A model generated the notes under the pieces. It was given only the letters and a program-made list of their open reading frames with translations, did not search any database and was not told the DNA's origin. Position numbers and translations under genes: made by a program. 33,944 nucleotides of DNA, from NCBI GenBank assembly GCA_944319795.1, contig CALUFA010000027.1, positions 1-33,944 on the forward strand. Direction: 5' to 3'. Positions 1-8,926 of the stretch are shown here, piece after piece. Source of the stretch: an uncultured Prevotella sp. (GTDB lineage Bacteria; Bacteroidota; Bacteroidia; Bacteroidales; Bacteroidaceae). The stretch's first letter is position 1; every line of letters starts with the position of its first letter.

Positions 1-3
1 TTG

Positions 4-77
4 TAGCGGGGGTGGGACCCGAACCCACGACCTCCGGATTATGAATCCGACGCTCTAACCAGCTGAGCTATCCCGCC
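4..77 (-). tRNA. tRNA-Met (anticodon CAT)
   Basis: On the minus strand the 74 bases fold as a complete cloverleaf. The T-arm is a 5-bp stem at 12-16/24-28, the anticodon stem is 34-38/46-50, and the loop holds anticodon CAT (41-43 on the plus strand). The acceptor stem pairs 77-71 with 5-11, with one G-T wobble and one A-C mismatch at the last pair. CCA is not encoded. CAT could also mark a lysidine-modified tRNA-Ile, but the body resembles elongator Met tRNAs of Bacteroidales. It has its own promoter. Confidence 0.95.
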
Positions 78-98
78 GTTGTTGCTTGTTTGCGGGTG

Positions 99-129
99 CA
101 AAGGTAATACAATTTATTTACATACCAAA
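99..129 (-). promoter_or_regulatory. Promoter of tRNA-Met
   Basis: On the minus strand TACCTTTG (99-106) matches the Bacteroidota -7 consensus TAnnTTTG. TTTG (126-129) lies 19 nt upstream as the -33 element. Transcription would start just before the tRNA 5' end at 77. Confidence 0.8.
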
Positions 130-170
130 AAATATCAGACTTTTTTATCGTTTTTCTTGCGTAAAATGTG

Positions 171-178
171 TATTTTTG
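171..178 (+). promoter_or_regulatory. -7 promoter element of START-like gene
   Basis: TATTTTTG fits TAnnTTTG and lies 27 nt before the ATG at 206. No clear -33 TTTG is at the right distance. Confidence 0.55.
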
Positions 179-205
179 TGCCATATTACTCATTTATGAT
201 GAGCC

Positions 206-604
206 ATGGAAACTAACAGAATCAGTATTGAGCGTGAACTGAAGTCGAAATCGGCCAATATAATATGGTCGTTGATGAGCACTCCGGAGGGATTGGCGAA
301 GTGGTTCGCCGACGACGTGAAGTTCAACGGCGGCGTGTTCACATTCACTTGGGGAAACGACTGGAGCCACCACGAGGTCAGGACGGCGTCGCTGCTTGAA
401 AAGAAAGACAAGGGCTACATACGCCTGCGCTGGAGCGAGGACGAGTACCGCGACACTTACCTTGAAATGAGGATGGACAGGAGTGACATAACCGGCGACT
501 ACATCCTGATGATTACCGACTTCGCCCCCGACGGCGATACGGACACCCTTGTTGACATCTGGGACGCCAATATGGACATGCTCCACCGCTCAACCGGGCT
601 TTAA
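206..604 (+). CDS. START-like domain protein (SRPBCC fold)
   Basis: This 132-residue soluble protein has the layout of small START/Bet v1-like (SRPBCC) domains. An N-terminal beta strand (ISIERELKSKS) is followed by a helix ending in PEGLAKWFADDV, then a run of strands and a long C-terminal helix (TLVDIWDANMDMLHR). Such folds bind hydrophobic ligands in a cavity, but no ligand or reaction can be read here. There is no signal peptide, so it is probably cytoplasmic. ATG 206 is chosen because it follows a -7 element by 27 nt and upstream ATGs are out of frame. The stop codon TAA (602-604) overlaps the first bases of a 162-bp palindrome. Confidence 0.8.
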   Translation: METNRISIERELKSKSANIIWSLMSTPEGLAKWFADDVKFNGGVFTFTWGNDWSHHEVRTASLLEKKDKGYIRLRWSEDEYRDTYLEMRMDRSDITGDYILMITDFAPDGDTDTLVDIWDANMDMLHRSTGL

Positions 605-764
605 CCCCAATCGGTCATTAGACTCTCGTCTGATTATGCGTTTCTGCCGGCATCTTGCTTTCCGCCCCGTCTCGGCGTAGCCCGCTACGCCTTAGCCGTA
701 GCGGAAAGCAATCTACACGGCATAAACACATAATCAGACTGAAGTCTAATGACCGATTGGGGTT
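603..764. repeat. 162-bp near-perfect inverted repeat
   Basis: The outer arms 603-624 and 743-764 are exact 22-bp reverse complements. The next segments (627-650 against 717-740) pair with about four mismatches, and 651-665 pairs with 701-716 with few. The centre holds a small palindrome, GGCGTAG-CCCG-CTACGCC (674-691). The left end begins in the stop codon of the upstream gene. No ORF is inside, so it is either a MITE-like non-autonomous element or a very long RNA hairpin at the mRNA 3' end. Confidence 0.85.
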
Positions 765-1088
765 TATGAGCCGGATACCGGCTTTGGCGGCAATATTTCA
801 CGCCGCCTTGGGATGTAGGTTGCAATGGCAGCCTCCGTCGGTGGACGTGTCGCCCTATGCCGTGAGGCCGTAGTCAAGCGGCGCGGCCTTTGGGCGTAAA
901 GGTCGTTGCGTAGCGCGCCATGTTTTTACCTACTTCGGGCTCGTCAGTGTCCCGTCGCATGTTTTCCGGGAGCGCCCGGTAAGGTTTACACCTTATATTA
1001 TTTATAAAAGCACGTATTCCTATCGTCAAAAAAACGTTTGCTTTAAATTTACTTAACGTTTTTTTTTTTTTGTTCGCAGTTTTATTCC
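765..1088. other. Spacer upstream of large surface lipoprotein
   Basis: No gene is supported here. The left part (to about 990) is GC-rich with short imperfect inverted segments near 885-905. The right part is AT-rich, with a run of T at 1059-1071 just before a candidate promoter. Short open frames lack the codon pattern of neighbouring genes. Confidence 0.6.
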
Positions 1089-1096
1089 TACATTTG
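1089..1096 (+). promoter_or_regulatory. -7 promoter element of large lipoprotein gene
   Basis: TACATTTG fits TAnnTTTG. The nearest TTTG (1069-1072) is only 16 nt upstream, shorter than usual. The 5' leader to the ATG at 1180 would be about 75 nt. Confidence 0.5.
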
Positions 1097-1179
1097 CAGC
1101 GCAATAGAAAATGATTAGGATTTATAGCTAAGGGAAATACTAGTGTTTTTTATAAGTTTAATTTAATCAATTTAGTCAA

Positions 1180-4100
1180 ATGAAAAAGAAAGTTTCCAGT
1201 TCATTGCTCATGGCGTCTATGCTTGCAGTAGGTTCCACGGGCATGCTCGTTTCTTGTTCAGAAGATTATGACGACGACATCAAGAATCTGCAGTCGCAGA
1301 TCGACGGTTTGGCAACGGCCGACGAGCTGAACAGCCGCATCAACGAGATGTCTTCGGCCATAGAGCAGGCCAAGAACGAGGCAATTGAGAAGGCCAACGC
1401 CGCCAATGAAGTGGCTTTGGCCGCACAACAGGCTGCCGCCAACGCCGCTAACACGGCTGAAGGCGCACAGCAGGTGGCCGATGCCGCTATGGCAAAGGCT
1501 GAAGAACTTGAGAAGAACGGCGCTACCAAAGCCGAGGTTGAGGCCGCACAGCAGGCCGCTGCCGCAGCTCAGGCTTTCGCCGAGCAGGCAAAGGCTGACG
1601 CAGAGAAGGCTTTGGCCGATCTGCAGGCCGCTCTTGACGCAGCTGTTACGGCTGCTCAGGATGCCGTAACCAAGGCCCAGGCTACCGCCGACGACGCTAA
1701 GGCTACTGCCGACGACGCTAAGGCAGCAGCCGAGAAGGCATTTGAAGACGCAAAGGCCCTTATCGAAAAGGCTGAGGAGAATGCCGCAGAGCAGGCAGGC
1801 GAGGCTATGACAAAAGCCACTGAAGCCCTCGACGCAGCCCTTAAAGCCCAATCAACGGCAGAGCAGGGCGTAGCCGACGCCGCTACCGCATTAGCTGCAG
1901 CCAACGCAGCCGCAGGCGACGCGCAGAAGGCCCAGCAGGCTGCCGAGACTGCGCAGCAGGCAGCCGAAGCCGCACAGGCTACTGCCGACGAGGCTAAGAA
2001 GCTGGCTAACGACGCCCTCAGCAAGATAAGCGACCTTGAGTCTAAGCTCAACACCGCTATCAGCAACGGCGCAACCAAAGAGGAGCTGACCAACGCCATT
2101 AACGACGCGAAGAGCACTCTGAACCAGGCTATCAAGGATGCCGAGAAGCGCGCAACCGATGCCGCCAACGCCGCTAAGACGGCTGCAGATGCTGCACAGG
2201 CCGACGCTACCGAGGCTCTTAACTTGGCTAAGGCCGCTCAAACGTCGATAAAGAACATTGAGTCGCAGATCAACAACGAGAAGACCGGACTTGCAGCCCT
2301 CGACGCACGCCTCTCTATCGTAGAGACTTGGATGAAGGGCGGCGAGGCTGAAGGCTTGCAGGTAGACCTTAAGGCTGTTGAGGAGAAACTCGACTCTATC
2401 GACGGCGCTTTGAAGGAAATAGTAGGCGAGTACTCGTCGATGGTTACAAGCGTTTCGTTCTATGTTTCTGATGCCTTGAGCGCAGATCTCGACCAGAAGT
2501 TCAGCAAGGTTACCCAAAAGGCCAATACCTTCCCGAAGGAAGACGTAGCCGACGGCAAGCTGACCTTCAAGGAAGGATACACAACTACCGATTCTGTCGA
2601 CGTAATAGTACGCGTATCTCCTACGAACGCCGTACTCAAGGCCGAGAATATTTCGCTCATCAACTCTCAGGGCGTTGAGATCAACGACATCGTAAAATGT
2701 ACTAAGGTAGAGGCTTACAATAGCCTGCTTACCCGCGCTACTACGGGCAACGGTCTGTGGAAGCTCACGTTCAAGATGGTTGAAGGCACTGATCCTGATG
2801 ATTTCAAGAGCGCAGTTGAGTCTAACGGACAGTCTGTATTGTTCGCCGTTGCCGTAAAGAATACCGAACTTAGCGGTGACGACCGCCGCGTGGTTACCGG
2901 CTACGACCTTACGTTGAGCGCCGAAGACGCTCCTATCGCAGGACCGGGCTTCGCTTTGCTTGACAACGCCGGCGATTGGAAAGACATTGCTGACATACAC
3001 AACCGTTACAGCGAGTCTGAGGAAGACGGCACTTCGACGAGCGATATCGTAGAGCTTGTTTGGAACGACAACACTAAACCCGCAACCGCTGCAACGGATA
3101 AGAACTCGTCTAACCGTGGCAACAACGGCTTCGACAACCGTGACGACAAACCCCTTCTCTCTGCCGAGGTGGGCAAGCCTATCGAGATCGTAGTCGACGC
3201 TACAATCAAGGACAACAAGGCCACTGTAAAGAACAAGATTGCAGGATTCTATGTAACTCTCGACGATAAGTTTGCCGTAACATCTGCTCCGTCAGAGATC
3301 AACGCTTGGAACAGTTACAGCTACGAAGGCGTAGGCAAGGGCGGAAGCAACGCACAGAAGGCAACTCTCTTCAAGGGCAACAAGGGCCAGATTGCGATTA
3401 AGGACTTAGGCAACGTGGCCGGCGACGTTATCGGTTTCCGTCTCTACGCTGTCAACCTCGACGGTACCCTGCTCGACCCGGACGGACGTGCGTTCTACGT
3501 GGCAGTAGGCAACGTGTCTACCCAAGCTACGCTTGCTACGGCTACCGCAGAACTCAGCTCTACCGGAACTACGTTTACCAGCGGTAAGATAGAAGTTCCC
3601 GCAGGAACGTTCGCCAACTACACAGGCAAGGTTGAGCAAGAATACGTAAGCGGTGAAAAGGTTGACGGTGCTGTCCACCTGTTCGGCATAACGTTCTACG
3701 ACAAGGACGGCAAGGTTATCAGCAACCCCGCCCAGTATGGCAACATCAAGTACATTGAGTACACGATGAATACGCCTACCGACTTCGCCGACGGCGGTAC
3801 TTACACCCAAAAGATCAAGCTGTACAACAAGGTAAGCAGCCAGGACGTATTGGCAAAGACCGTTACCGTTTCGGTTACGAAGAAGATGCCTACGGAATTC
3901 AAGGGCAACTTCGGCATCAAGATCGGTCAGGAGTATGCAGCTAACACTATCCGTCCGTTCATGACTCCTACTGTTGATACCGGTTGGGAAGTAGTTCAGG
4001 ATGGCCCTGCTACGGCCGGACAGGCTGAACTTACTGACATATTCAACGGCCTTGACGCTAAGGACGTAGAGTATAGGTTCGACTTCGGCGACGGCATAAC

Positions 4101-4734
4101 AGACGTGAATAAAGATAATGATTACGTCTTGACCGCAGCAAGCAAGTACATCAATGACGCTAAGCGCGAACTCAATGTTTACTGTGTTTACAAGGACATC
4201 TCTGCTAAGAAGAACAACGCCGGCGTATGGGTTAAGGGTGACCACGAGGTTGCTTACTCTAAGACGCTTTACGCACAGCTCGCTTCTTGGGAAGACGACA
4301 TGACCTATGGTTGGGGTACGATTACTAATACTTGGGGGCAGGATTTACCGTATGAGTGCAAACTCACTTGGTCTTCACAGGACGAGACAAAGTACACGGT
4401 AGAACTTAGCAAGATTGACGTAGACAACAAGCGCGACCCGGAGACATTCGGCGGAACTCTTGCAACGTTGATGGACAACAGTGGTAATAATTACCTCGAC
4501 TATGTTGCTAGCAGTGCAAGGCTCGTAGCAAGCGACGGCAGCGTTAATCCTTACTTCAAAGTTGAGGTTAGCGAAAGTTCACAGGTGATTACGTTCACTC
4601 AGATCACGACCGACGCCGCCCAGGCTCCTTACCAGTCTCACGAGGAGACGCTTGAGTTCAAGGTTAAAGACGTTTACGGTCACGTAAAGACCATCAGTCT
4701 GCCTGTAACTGTAAGCAAACCCGTATCGGAATAA
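1180..4734 (+). CDS. Large Ala-rich coiled-coil surface lipoprotein
   Basis: This protein has 1184 residues. A lipoprotein signal peptide ends at LVSC with Cys26, followed by SEDYDDD, the acidic pattern linked to export to the outer leaflet in Bacteroidota. Residues about 35-400 form an alanine-rich coiled coil of AAxxA and ADDAKA-type repeats, a probable stalk. From about 422 to the end the protein is beta-rich and resembles Ig-like or beta-sandwich domains. The N-terminal layout recalls Bacteroidota proteins annotated as 'PL29 family lyase N-terminal domain', but no lyase catalytic region is recognised. Codons are strongly biased to AAG, AAC, GAC and CTC, suggesting high expression (inference). 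A strong terminator follows. An adhesin, surface-layer or stalk role is possible. The function is unknown. Confidence 0.85.
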   Translation: MKKKVSSSLLMASMLAVGSTGMLVSCSEDYDDDIKNLQSQIDGLATADELNSRINEMSSAIEQAKNEAIEKANAANEVALAAQQAAANAANTAEGAQQVADAAMAKAEELEKNGATKAEVEAAQQAAAAAQAFAEQAKADAEKALADLQAALDAAVTAAQDAVTKAQATADDAKATADDAKAAAEKAFEDAKALIEKAEENAAEQAGEAMTKATEALDAALKAQSTAEQGVADAATALAAANAAAGDAQKAQQAAETAQQAAEAAQATADEAKKLANDALSKISDLESKLNTAISNGATKEELTNAINDAKSTLNQAIKDAEKRATDAANAAKTAADAAQADATEALNLAKAAQTSIKNIESQINNEKTGLAALDARLSIVETWMKGGEAEGLQVDLKAVEEKLDSIDGALKEIVGEYSSMVTSVSFYVSDALSADLDQKFSKVTQKANTFPKEDVADGKLTFKEGYTTTDSVDVIVRVSPTNAVLKAENISLINSQGVEINDIVKCTKVEAYNSLLTRATTGNGLWKLTFKMVEGTDPDDFKSAVESNGQSVLFAVAVKNTELSGDDRRVVTGYDLTLSAEDAPIAGPGFALLDNAGDWKDIADIHNRYSESEEDGTSTSDIVELVWNDNTKPATAATDKNSSNRGNNGFDNRDDKPLLSAEVGKPIEIVVDATIKDNKATVKNKIAGFYVTLDDKFAVTSAPSEINAWNSYSYEGVGKGGSNAQKATLFKGNKGQIAIKDLGNVAGDVIGFRLYAVNLDGTLLDPDGRAFYVAVGNVSTQATLATATAELSSTGTTFTSGKIEVPAGTFANYTGKVEQEYVSGEKVDGAVHLFGITFYDKDGKVISNPAQYGNIKYIEYTMNTPTDFADGGTYTQKIKLYNKVSSQDVLAKTVTVSVTKKMPTEFKGNFGIKIGQEYAANTIRPFMTPTVDTGWEVVQDGPATAGQAELTDIFNGLDAKDVEYRFDFGDGITDVNKDNDYVLTAASKYINDAKRELNVYCVYKDISAKKNNAGVWVKGDHEVAYSKTLYAQLASWEDDMTYGWGTITNTWGQDLPYECKLTWSSQDETKYTVELSKIDVDNKRDPETFGGTLATLMDNSGNNYLDYVASSARLVASDGSVNPYFKVEVSESSQVITFTQITTDAAQAPYQSHEETLEFKVKDVYGHVKTISLPVTVSKPVSE

Positions 4735-4773
4735 AGCATTTGGCAAGATTGTTTATTTTGTAACTTGAATCGG

Positions 4774-4809
4774 ACAGGAGGGGAACGCCTAAAGTCCCCT
4801 CCTGTTTTA
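4774..4809 (+). terminator. Intrinsic terminator or attenuator
   Basis: ACAGGAGGGGA (4774-4784) pairs perfectly with TCCCCTCCTGT (4795-4805) around a 10-nt loop, and a short T run follows. It lies only 19 nt before the ATG at 4829 of the next gene. Confidence 0.85.
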
Positions 4810-4828
4810 AAGTTTTATAGATGTTGAG

Positions 4829-5221
4829 ATGAAGAAATATGTTGTTATTCCGCTTTTGCTCTTGGTGGCCGTGTTGGCCATGCAGTCGTGCCGCAAGGAG
4901 ATAAAGGTGTGCACGGCCAAGGTGGAGCAGGTGGCAGACTCAACCTCGATGACTACGCTCATCGGCGACTATACGATAAGTTTTGACATAAGCAAGGCGC
5001 GCTTTTCCAATGGTGCCGTGATGCCGGGCGATTCGGTGCGCATAAATTACGTAGGCGACCTGAAAGAGCGCAAGGCCAAGGCCCTTATAGTATATCTTAT
5101 ACCGAAGCCGGGCAATGTTGTAGAGGCCGGTTACGATCCGGGCAAGGAGCTGCTTACCAAGCCTATGGATCCCGAGGACCAACGCCGGTTGGACGACTTC
5201 GTTAGGAACGCCAAGCGTTGA
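4829..5221 (+). CDS. Small lipoprotein of unknown function
   Basis: This 130-residue protein has a lipoprotein signal peptide with lipobox AMQSC and Cys21. The mature part is predicted mostly beta, with GDYTISFDISKARF and GDSVRINYVGDLK strands, and ends in a charged helix. I do not recognise the family. No promoter was found between the terminator at 4774-4809 and its ATG, so it is probably expressed by read-through from the large lipoprotein gene. That makes it a candidate partner or accessory lipoprotein of that protein (inference from position only). Confidence 0.75.
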   Translation: MKKYVVIPLLLLVAVLAMQSCRKEIKVCTAKVEQVADSTSMTTLIGDYTISFDISKARFSNGAVMPGDSVRINYVGDLKERKAKALIVYLIPKPGNVVEAGYDPGKELLTKPMDPEDQRRLDDFVRNAKR

Positions 5222-5273
5222 GCTTGTCTGTAATTCCTGTAATGTTTTAAAAAGGTATAATCCCTATTGTCAT

Positions 5274-5340
5274 ATAATGTGTTTTTGGTTGGTTTCAAGC
5301 ACATTATGTTGAGTACCGTTTAATGTTTTTGAGCGGTACT
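5274..5340 (+). repeat. Two tandem hairpins
   Basis: ATAATGTG (5274-5281) pairs with CACATTAT (5300-5307). AGTACCG (5312-5318) pairs with CGGTACT (5334-5340). Together with the terminator at 5360-5411 they could be part of a small RNA or of the 3' UTR of the preceding lipoprotein mRNA. Confidence 0.5.
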
Positions 5341-5359
5341 TTGTTGTCAATTGCAGGTA

Positions 5360-5411
5360 GGAGGAGAATGCCAAGGGCTTGTGAAAGTCTGAATTTCTCC
5401 TCCGTTTTTTT
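5360..5411 (+). terminator. Intrinsic terminator
   Basis: GGAGGAGAA (5360-5368) pairs with TTCTCCTCC (5395-5403). Seven T residues (5405-5411) follow. It would end transcripts from the lipoprotein pair or from a small RNA. Confidence 0.75.
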
Positions 5412-5554
5412 GTTATGAATGCCAGCAAGAGGGTGAAAACCTTTTGGCCGATTACGGGCGGTGTGCCACGGATTGCTTAGAAAAAGACCTACGTATTTAT
5501 GTTGGTTGCGGACATTCGTATTTGTGTTTTACTTCTGCTTGCCCTTGTTTTTAC

Positions 5555-5574
5555 CTTATTATTTAAATAATAAG
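5555..5574. promoter_or_regulatory. 20-bp perfect palindrome upstream of LptF/G promoter
   Basis: CTTATTATTTAAATAATAAG is perfectly symmetric and lies just upstream of the -33 position of the candidate promoter at 5598-5605. It is a possible operator. AT-rich palindromes can arise by chance. Confidence 0.4.
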
Positions 5575-5597
5575 TCGTTTTTCTGATATTTTTGTGC

Positions 5598-5605
5598 TAA
5601 TTTTG
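5598..5605 (+). promoter_or_regulatory. -7 promoter element of LptF/G-ribBA
   Basis: TAATTTTG fits TAnnTTTG, 39 nt before the ATG at 5645. A second match, TATTTTTG, overlaps upstream at 5587-5594. No good -33 TTTG is visible. Confidence 0.55.
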
Positions 5606-5644
5606 CAAGCTGGTAAGGTAACGCCCGAATCCGTTTAAATTATA

Positions 5645-7552
5645 ATGCTTCGAATAAAGAAATTAGACAAGTTCATAGCCAGACAGTTCGGCCTGCTGTT
5701 TGTCGGCACTTTCTTTATCTGTCAGTTCATCTTGATGATGCAGTTCCTTTGGAGGTACGTAGACGAATTGATAGGAAAGGGGTTGTCGATGGAGGTGCTT
5801 GCCCAGTTTTTCTGGTACATGAGCTTGATGCTTGTGCCCCAGGCTTTGCCTTTGGCCATATTGTTGTCGTCGTTGATAGCGTTCGGCAACCTCGGCGAGA
5901 GCAGCGAGCTTACGGCCATAAAGGCTGCCGGCATATCGTTGATGCAGGCTTTCAGGTCGCTGATAGTGATAGTGTTCGTCATTTCGCTCGGCTCTTTTTA
6001 TTTCCAGAACGTCATCGGGCCTAACGCCAACATGTCGTTCTCGCGCCTGTTGCTGTCGATGAAACAGAAGAGTCCCGAGCTGGAAATACCCGAAGGGGTG
6101 TTTTACGACGGCATACCCGGATGCAACCTTTACGTGCAGGAGAAAGACCTCGAGACGGGCAAGCTGTACGGCGTGATGATTTACAAGATGACCGACAGCT
6201 ACGAGGACGCGGCGATAATCTTGGCCGACTCGGGCATGCTGCAGTCTACGGCGGAGAAGAAGCACTTGCTGCTGACGCTTTACAGCGGCGAGTGGTTCGA
6301 GAACATGAAGTCGCAGCAGGTGATGAGGGGCACGGGCGTGCCTTACCGCAGGGAGTCGTTCGTAAACAAGAAGATACTGCTCGACTTTGATTCAGACTTC
6401 AACGTGGCCGACGCGAGCGCCCTGTCTAACAACGCTAAGGGAAAGAGCGTAAGGCAGATAAACCTCGACATAGATTCGCTCAACCATGTTTACGACAGCG
6501 TGGGCAGGGCTTTCTACGACGATGCGCGCATGCGTTATTATGTGTCGCCGGACATAAGCAAGGCCGACTCTTTGCGCGCCGTGAAGATGGCCGCTACCAA
6601 GACGTTCAGCTTCGACTCGATATACGGCCGTCTGCCGGCCGACAGGAAGCTCTCGGCCGTCGACCGTGCGCTCGGAAGGGTGAGGAGCGAAATGACCGAC
6701 CTCGACTTTAAAGGCATGCTGACGGCAGACGGCGACAAGCTGATAAGGCAGCATAAGATAGAGGCGATCAACAAGTTCTCGGTGGCCTTGCAGTGCCTGC
6801 TGTTCTTCTTCATAGGCGCGCCGCTCGGCGCCATAATCAGGAAGGGCGGACTCGGAGTGCCGGTCATAATATCGGTGCTGGTGTTCATCGTGTTCTTCAT
6901 TTTCGACAATTCAGGCTACCGCATGGCCCGTGGCGGAATGTGGACGATATGGTTCGGCAAGACCATTGCCTTGGCGGTGCTAGCCCCGCTGGCCGTGTTC
7001 TTCACGTATAAGGCAAACAACGACTCCGTAGTGTTCAACGTCGATTTCTACCGCAACTTCTTCATGAAGCTGCTCGGCCTGCGGATAAAGCGCGCCGTCT
7101 ACCGCAAGGACGTGATAATAAACGACCCGGATTATACGGCCGACGCGGAAGAGCTGGCGCGGATGAACGTGGAAATAGACAACTATGTGCATGTACACAA
7201 TCTGCTGTTGGCGCCGAACGTGGTAAAGGTGTTCTTCAAATATGAGCCCGACCACACGGTAGAGGGTATAAGCGAGCGGCTCGAGACCGTTATCGAGGAC
7301 CTGTCGAACACTAAGGACAAGGTTGTGTTGGGCTGCCTGAACGATTATCCGTTCATGGCGGTTAAGTCGCATACGCGCCCGTTCGAGCGCAAGTGGATGA
7401 ATGTGGCCGCTGCGGTCATTGTGCCGGTCGGTATGTTCCTGTATTTCAGGATGTGGCGGTTCAGGCTGCGCCTGCTGCGCGACCTTAAGGTGGTGAAAGA
7501 CACTAACGACGCCCTGATAAGGCGGATAGGCGAGATGGGAAACGGCAAGTAG
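5645..7552 (+). CDS. LptF/LptG family permease (YjgP/YjgQ)
   Basis: This is an inner-membrane subunit of the LPS export ABC transporter that moves lipopolysaccharide toward the outer membrane with LptB. Its 635 residues have the family pattern: three N-terminal membrane segments (about 14-36, 60-80 and 100-120), a large periplasmic beta domain (about 130-370), and three more membrane segments (about 380-455, including [18 protein letters not shown]). A further 180 residues carry an extra C-terminal membrane segment (about 585-605), longer than proteobacterial LptF/G (about 360) but usual in Bacteroidales. F and G cannot be told apart here. ribBA follows after 38 nt, suggesting co-transcription. 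Confidence 0.9.
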   Translation: MLRIKKLDKFIARQFGLLFVGTFFICQFILMMQFLWRYVDELIGKGLSMEVLAQFFWYMSLMLVPQALPLAILLSSLIAFGNLGESSELTAIKAAGISLMQAFRSLIVIVFVISLGSFYFQNVIGPNANMSFSRLLLSMKQKSPELEIPEGVFYDGIPGCNLYVQEKDLETGKLYGVMIYKMTDSYEDAAIILADSGMLQSTAEKKHLLLTLYSGEWFENMKSQQVMRGTGVPYRRESFVNKKILLDFDSDFNVADASALSNNAKGKSVRQINLDIDSLNHVYDSVGRAFYDDARMRYYVSPDISKADSLRAVKMAATKTFSFDSIYGRLPADRKLSAVDRALGRVRSEMTDLDFKGMLTADGDKLIRQHKIEAINKFSVALQCLLFFFIGAPLGAIIRKGGLGVPVIISVLVFIVFFIFDNSGYRMARGGMWTIWFGKTIALAVLAPLAVFFTYKANNDSVVFNVDFYRNFFMKLLGLRIKRAVYRKDVIINDPDYTADAEELARMNVEIDNYVHVHNLLLAPNVVKVFFKYEPDHTVEGISERLETVIEDLSNTKDKVVLGCLNDYPFMAVKSHTRPFERKWMNVAAAVIVPVGMFLYFRMWRFRLRLLRDLKVVKDTNDALIRRIGEMGNGK

Positions 7553-7590
7553 ATTGCATATATTATAATAAGGTGAACTTTACGACTTAT

Positions 7591-8799
7591 ATGGAAAAAC
7601 TGAAAATCAATACGGTGGAAGAGGCGTTGGCCGATTTCAAGGAAGGCAAGTTTGTCATTGTCGTCGATGACGAGGACCGGGAGAATGAGGGCGACCTTAT
7701 CATCGCGGCTGAAAAGATAACGGCGGAGAAAGTGAACTTCATGTTGAAGTATGCCCGCGGCGTATTGTGCGCCCCGATAACGCAGAGCCGATGCGACGAG
7801 CTCGACCTGCCGCGCCAAGTTGACGAGAATACGTCGGTGCTCGGCACGCCGTTCACCGTCACCATAGACAAGCTCGAAGGCTGCTCTACGGGAGTGTCCG
7901 CGCACGACCGCGCCGAGACTATCAAGGCGTTGGCCGACCCGGCTTCGACCCCTAAGACCTTCGGCCGCCCGGGGCACGTCAATCCCCTTTACGCCCAAGA
8001 CAACGGCGTGCTGAGGCGCAGCGGCCACACCGAGGCGACGATAGACCTGTGCAAGCTCTCGGGACTGTATCCTGCCGGCGCGTTGATGGAGATAATGAAC
8101 GACGACGGCACGATGGCGCGCCTGCCGCAGTTGTTGGAGTTTGCCGCCAAGCACGACCTTAAGGTTATAAGCATAAAGGACATGATTGCCTACCGCCTGC
8201 AGCGCGAGTCGCTGATAAGCGTGGGGCAGACGGTCGACATGCCGACGGAATACGGCCATTTTAAGATGGTTCCGTTCCGCCAGACGAGCAGCGGACTTGA
8301 GCACATGGCTCTTATCAAGGGTGAATGGAAGGAGGACGAGCCTATATTGGTGCGCGTCCATTCGTCTTGTGCTACGGGCGACATCTTCGGCAGCAAGCGC
8401 TGCGACTGCGGACAACAGTTGCACAAGGCCATGCAGATGATTGAACAGGAAGGCAAGGGCGTGCTTATCTACATGCAGCAGGAAGGGCGAGGCATCGGCC
8501 TGATGAACAAGATTGAAGCGTACAAACTGCAGGAGGAGGGTTACGATACGGTCGATGCCAACGTGCATCTCGGATTCAAGCCCGACGAGCGCGATTATGG
8601 ATGCGGCGCCCAGATGCTCCGCCATCTCGGCGTGCACAAGATGAGGCTGATGACCAACAATCCCACCAAGCGCGTCGGGCTAGAGGCATACGGGTTGGAA
8701 ATCGTGGAGAACGTCCCCATCGAAGTCAAGCCTAATGAGTATGACTATAAATACTTGAAGACGAAGAAAGACCGTATGGGGCATACGTTGCATTTATAA
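7591..8799 (+). CDS. ribBA: RibBA: DHBP synthase / GTP cyclohydrolase II
   Basis: This bifunctional riboflavin enzyme makes 3,4-dihydroxy-2-butanone 4-phosphate from ribulose 5-phosphate (N-terminal half) and opens GTP to the pyrimidine precursor (C-terminal half). The RibB part shows [11 protein letters not shown] and GHTEA. The RibA part shows the zinc motif [17 protein letters not shown] and [12 protein letters not shown]. The 402-residue length is normal. ATG 7591 is preferred over GTG 7573 because homologues start with MEKxK and the upstream codons are not family-like. No FMN riboswitch was found upstream. It probably shares the transcript of the LptF/G gene. Confidence 0.96.
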   Translation: MEKLKINTVEEALADFKEGKFVIVVDDEDRENEGDLIIAAEKITAEKVNFMLKYARGVLCAPITQSRCDELDLPRQVDENTSVLGTPFTVTIDKLEGCSTGVSAHDRAETIKALADPASTPKTFGRPGHVNPLYAQDNGVLRRSGHTEATIDLCKLSGLYPAGALMEIMNDDGTMARLPQLLEFAAKHDLKVISIKDMIAYRLQRESLISVGQTVDMPTEYGHFKMVPFRQTSSGLEHMALIKGEWKEDEPILVRVHSSCATGDIFGSKRCDCGQQLHKAMQMIEQEGKGVLIYMQQEGRGIGLMNKIEAYKLQEEGYDTVDANVHLGFKPDERDYGCGAQMLRHLGVHKMRLMTNNPTKRVGLEAYGLEIVENVPIEVKPNEYDYKYLKTKKDRMGHTLHL

Positions 8800-8897
8800 A
8801 AGAGAGGTGTGTGCGGAACATCGTTCTTGCAACATGTTTTTTATGTTTTGACATGAAAATATCACTTCTTTTATTTTCCTGAAACGAATAAAATAAT

Positions 8898-8905
8898 TAA
8901 TTTTG
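8898..8905 (+). promoter_or_regulatory. -7 promoter element of aminotransferase gene
   Basis: TAATTTTG fits TAnnTTTG and lies 21 nt before ATG 8927. This argues against the in-frame TTG at 8903, which lies inside the promoter. Confidence 0.65.
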
Positions 8906-8926
8906 CAGAAACAAACCGAAAATATT

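Larger units (their letters stand above)
5222..5644. other. Hairpin-rich 423-bp spacer
   Basis: No credible protein gene was found. The left half holds three successive hairpins, the last followed by T residues (listed separately). The right half has a 20-bp palindrome and the promoter region of the LptF/G gene. A 21-codon frame near 5416 was seen but not supported. Confidence 0.6.

Noticed and set aside
1258-1851. Long open frames opposite and beside the coiled-coil gene (minus strand, also 1656-2168 and 1891-3000)
   Set aside because: They come from the repeated GCC/GCT/AAG codons of the coiled coil; no start signals or family-like sequence.
5416-5480. 21-codon frame starting MNASKRV
   Set aside because: Too short, no promoter or ribosome site, follows a terminator.
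7553-7590. FMN riboswitch before ribBA
   Set aside because: The gap from the LptF/G gene is only 38 nt and no RFN-type sequence is seen; the leader of the LptF/G gene also lacks it.
7345-8637. 430-codon open frame on the minus strand
   Set aside because: It lies opposite ribBA and the end of the LptF/G gene, both certain; it is a shadow of high-GC third positions.
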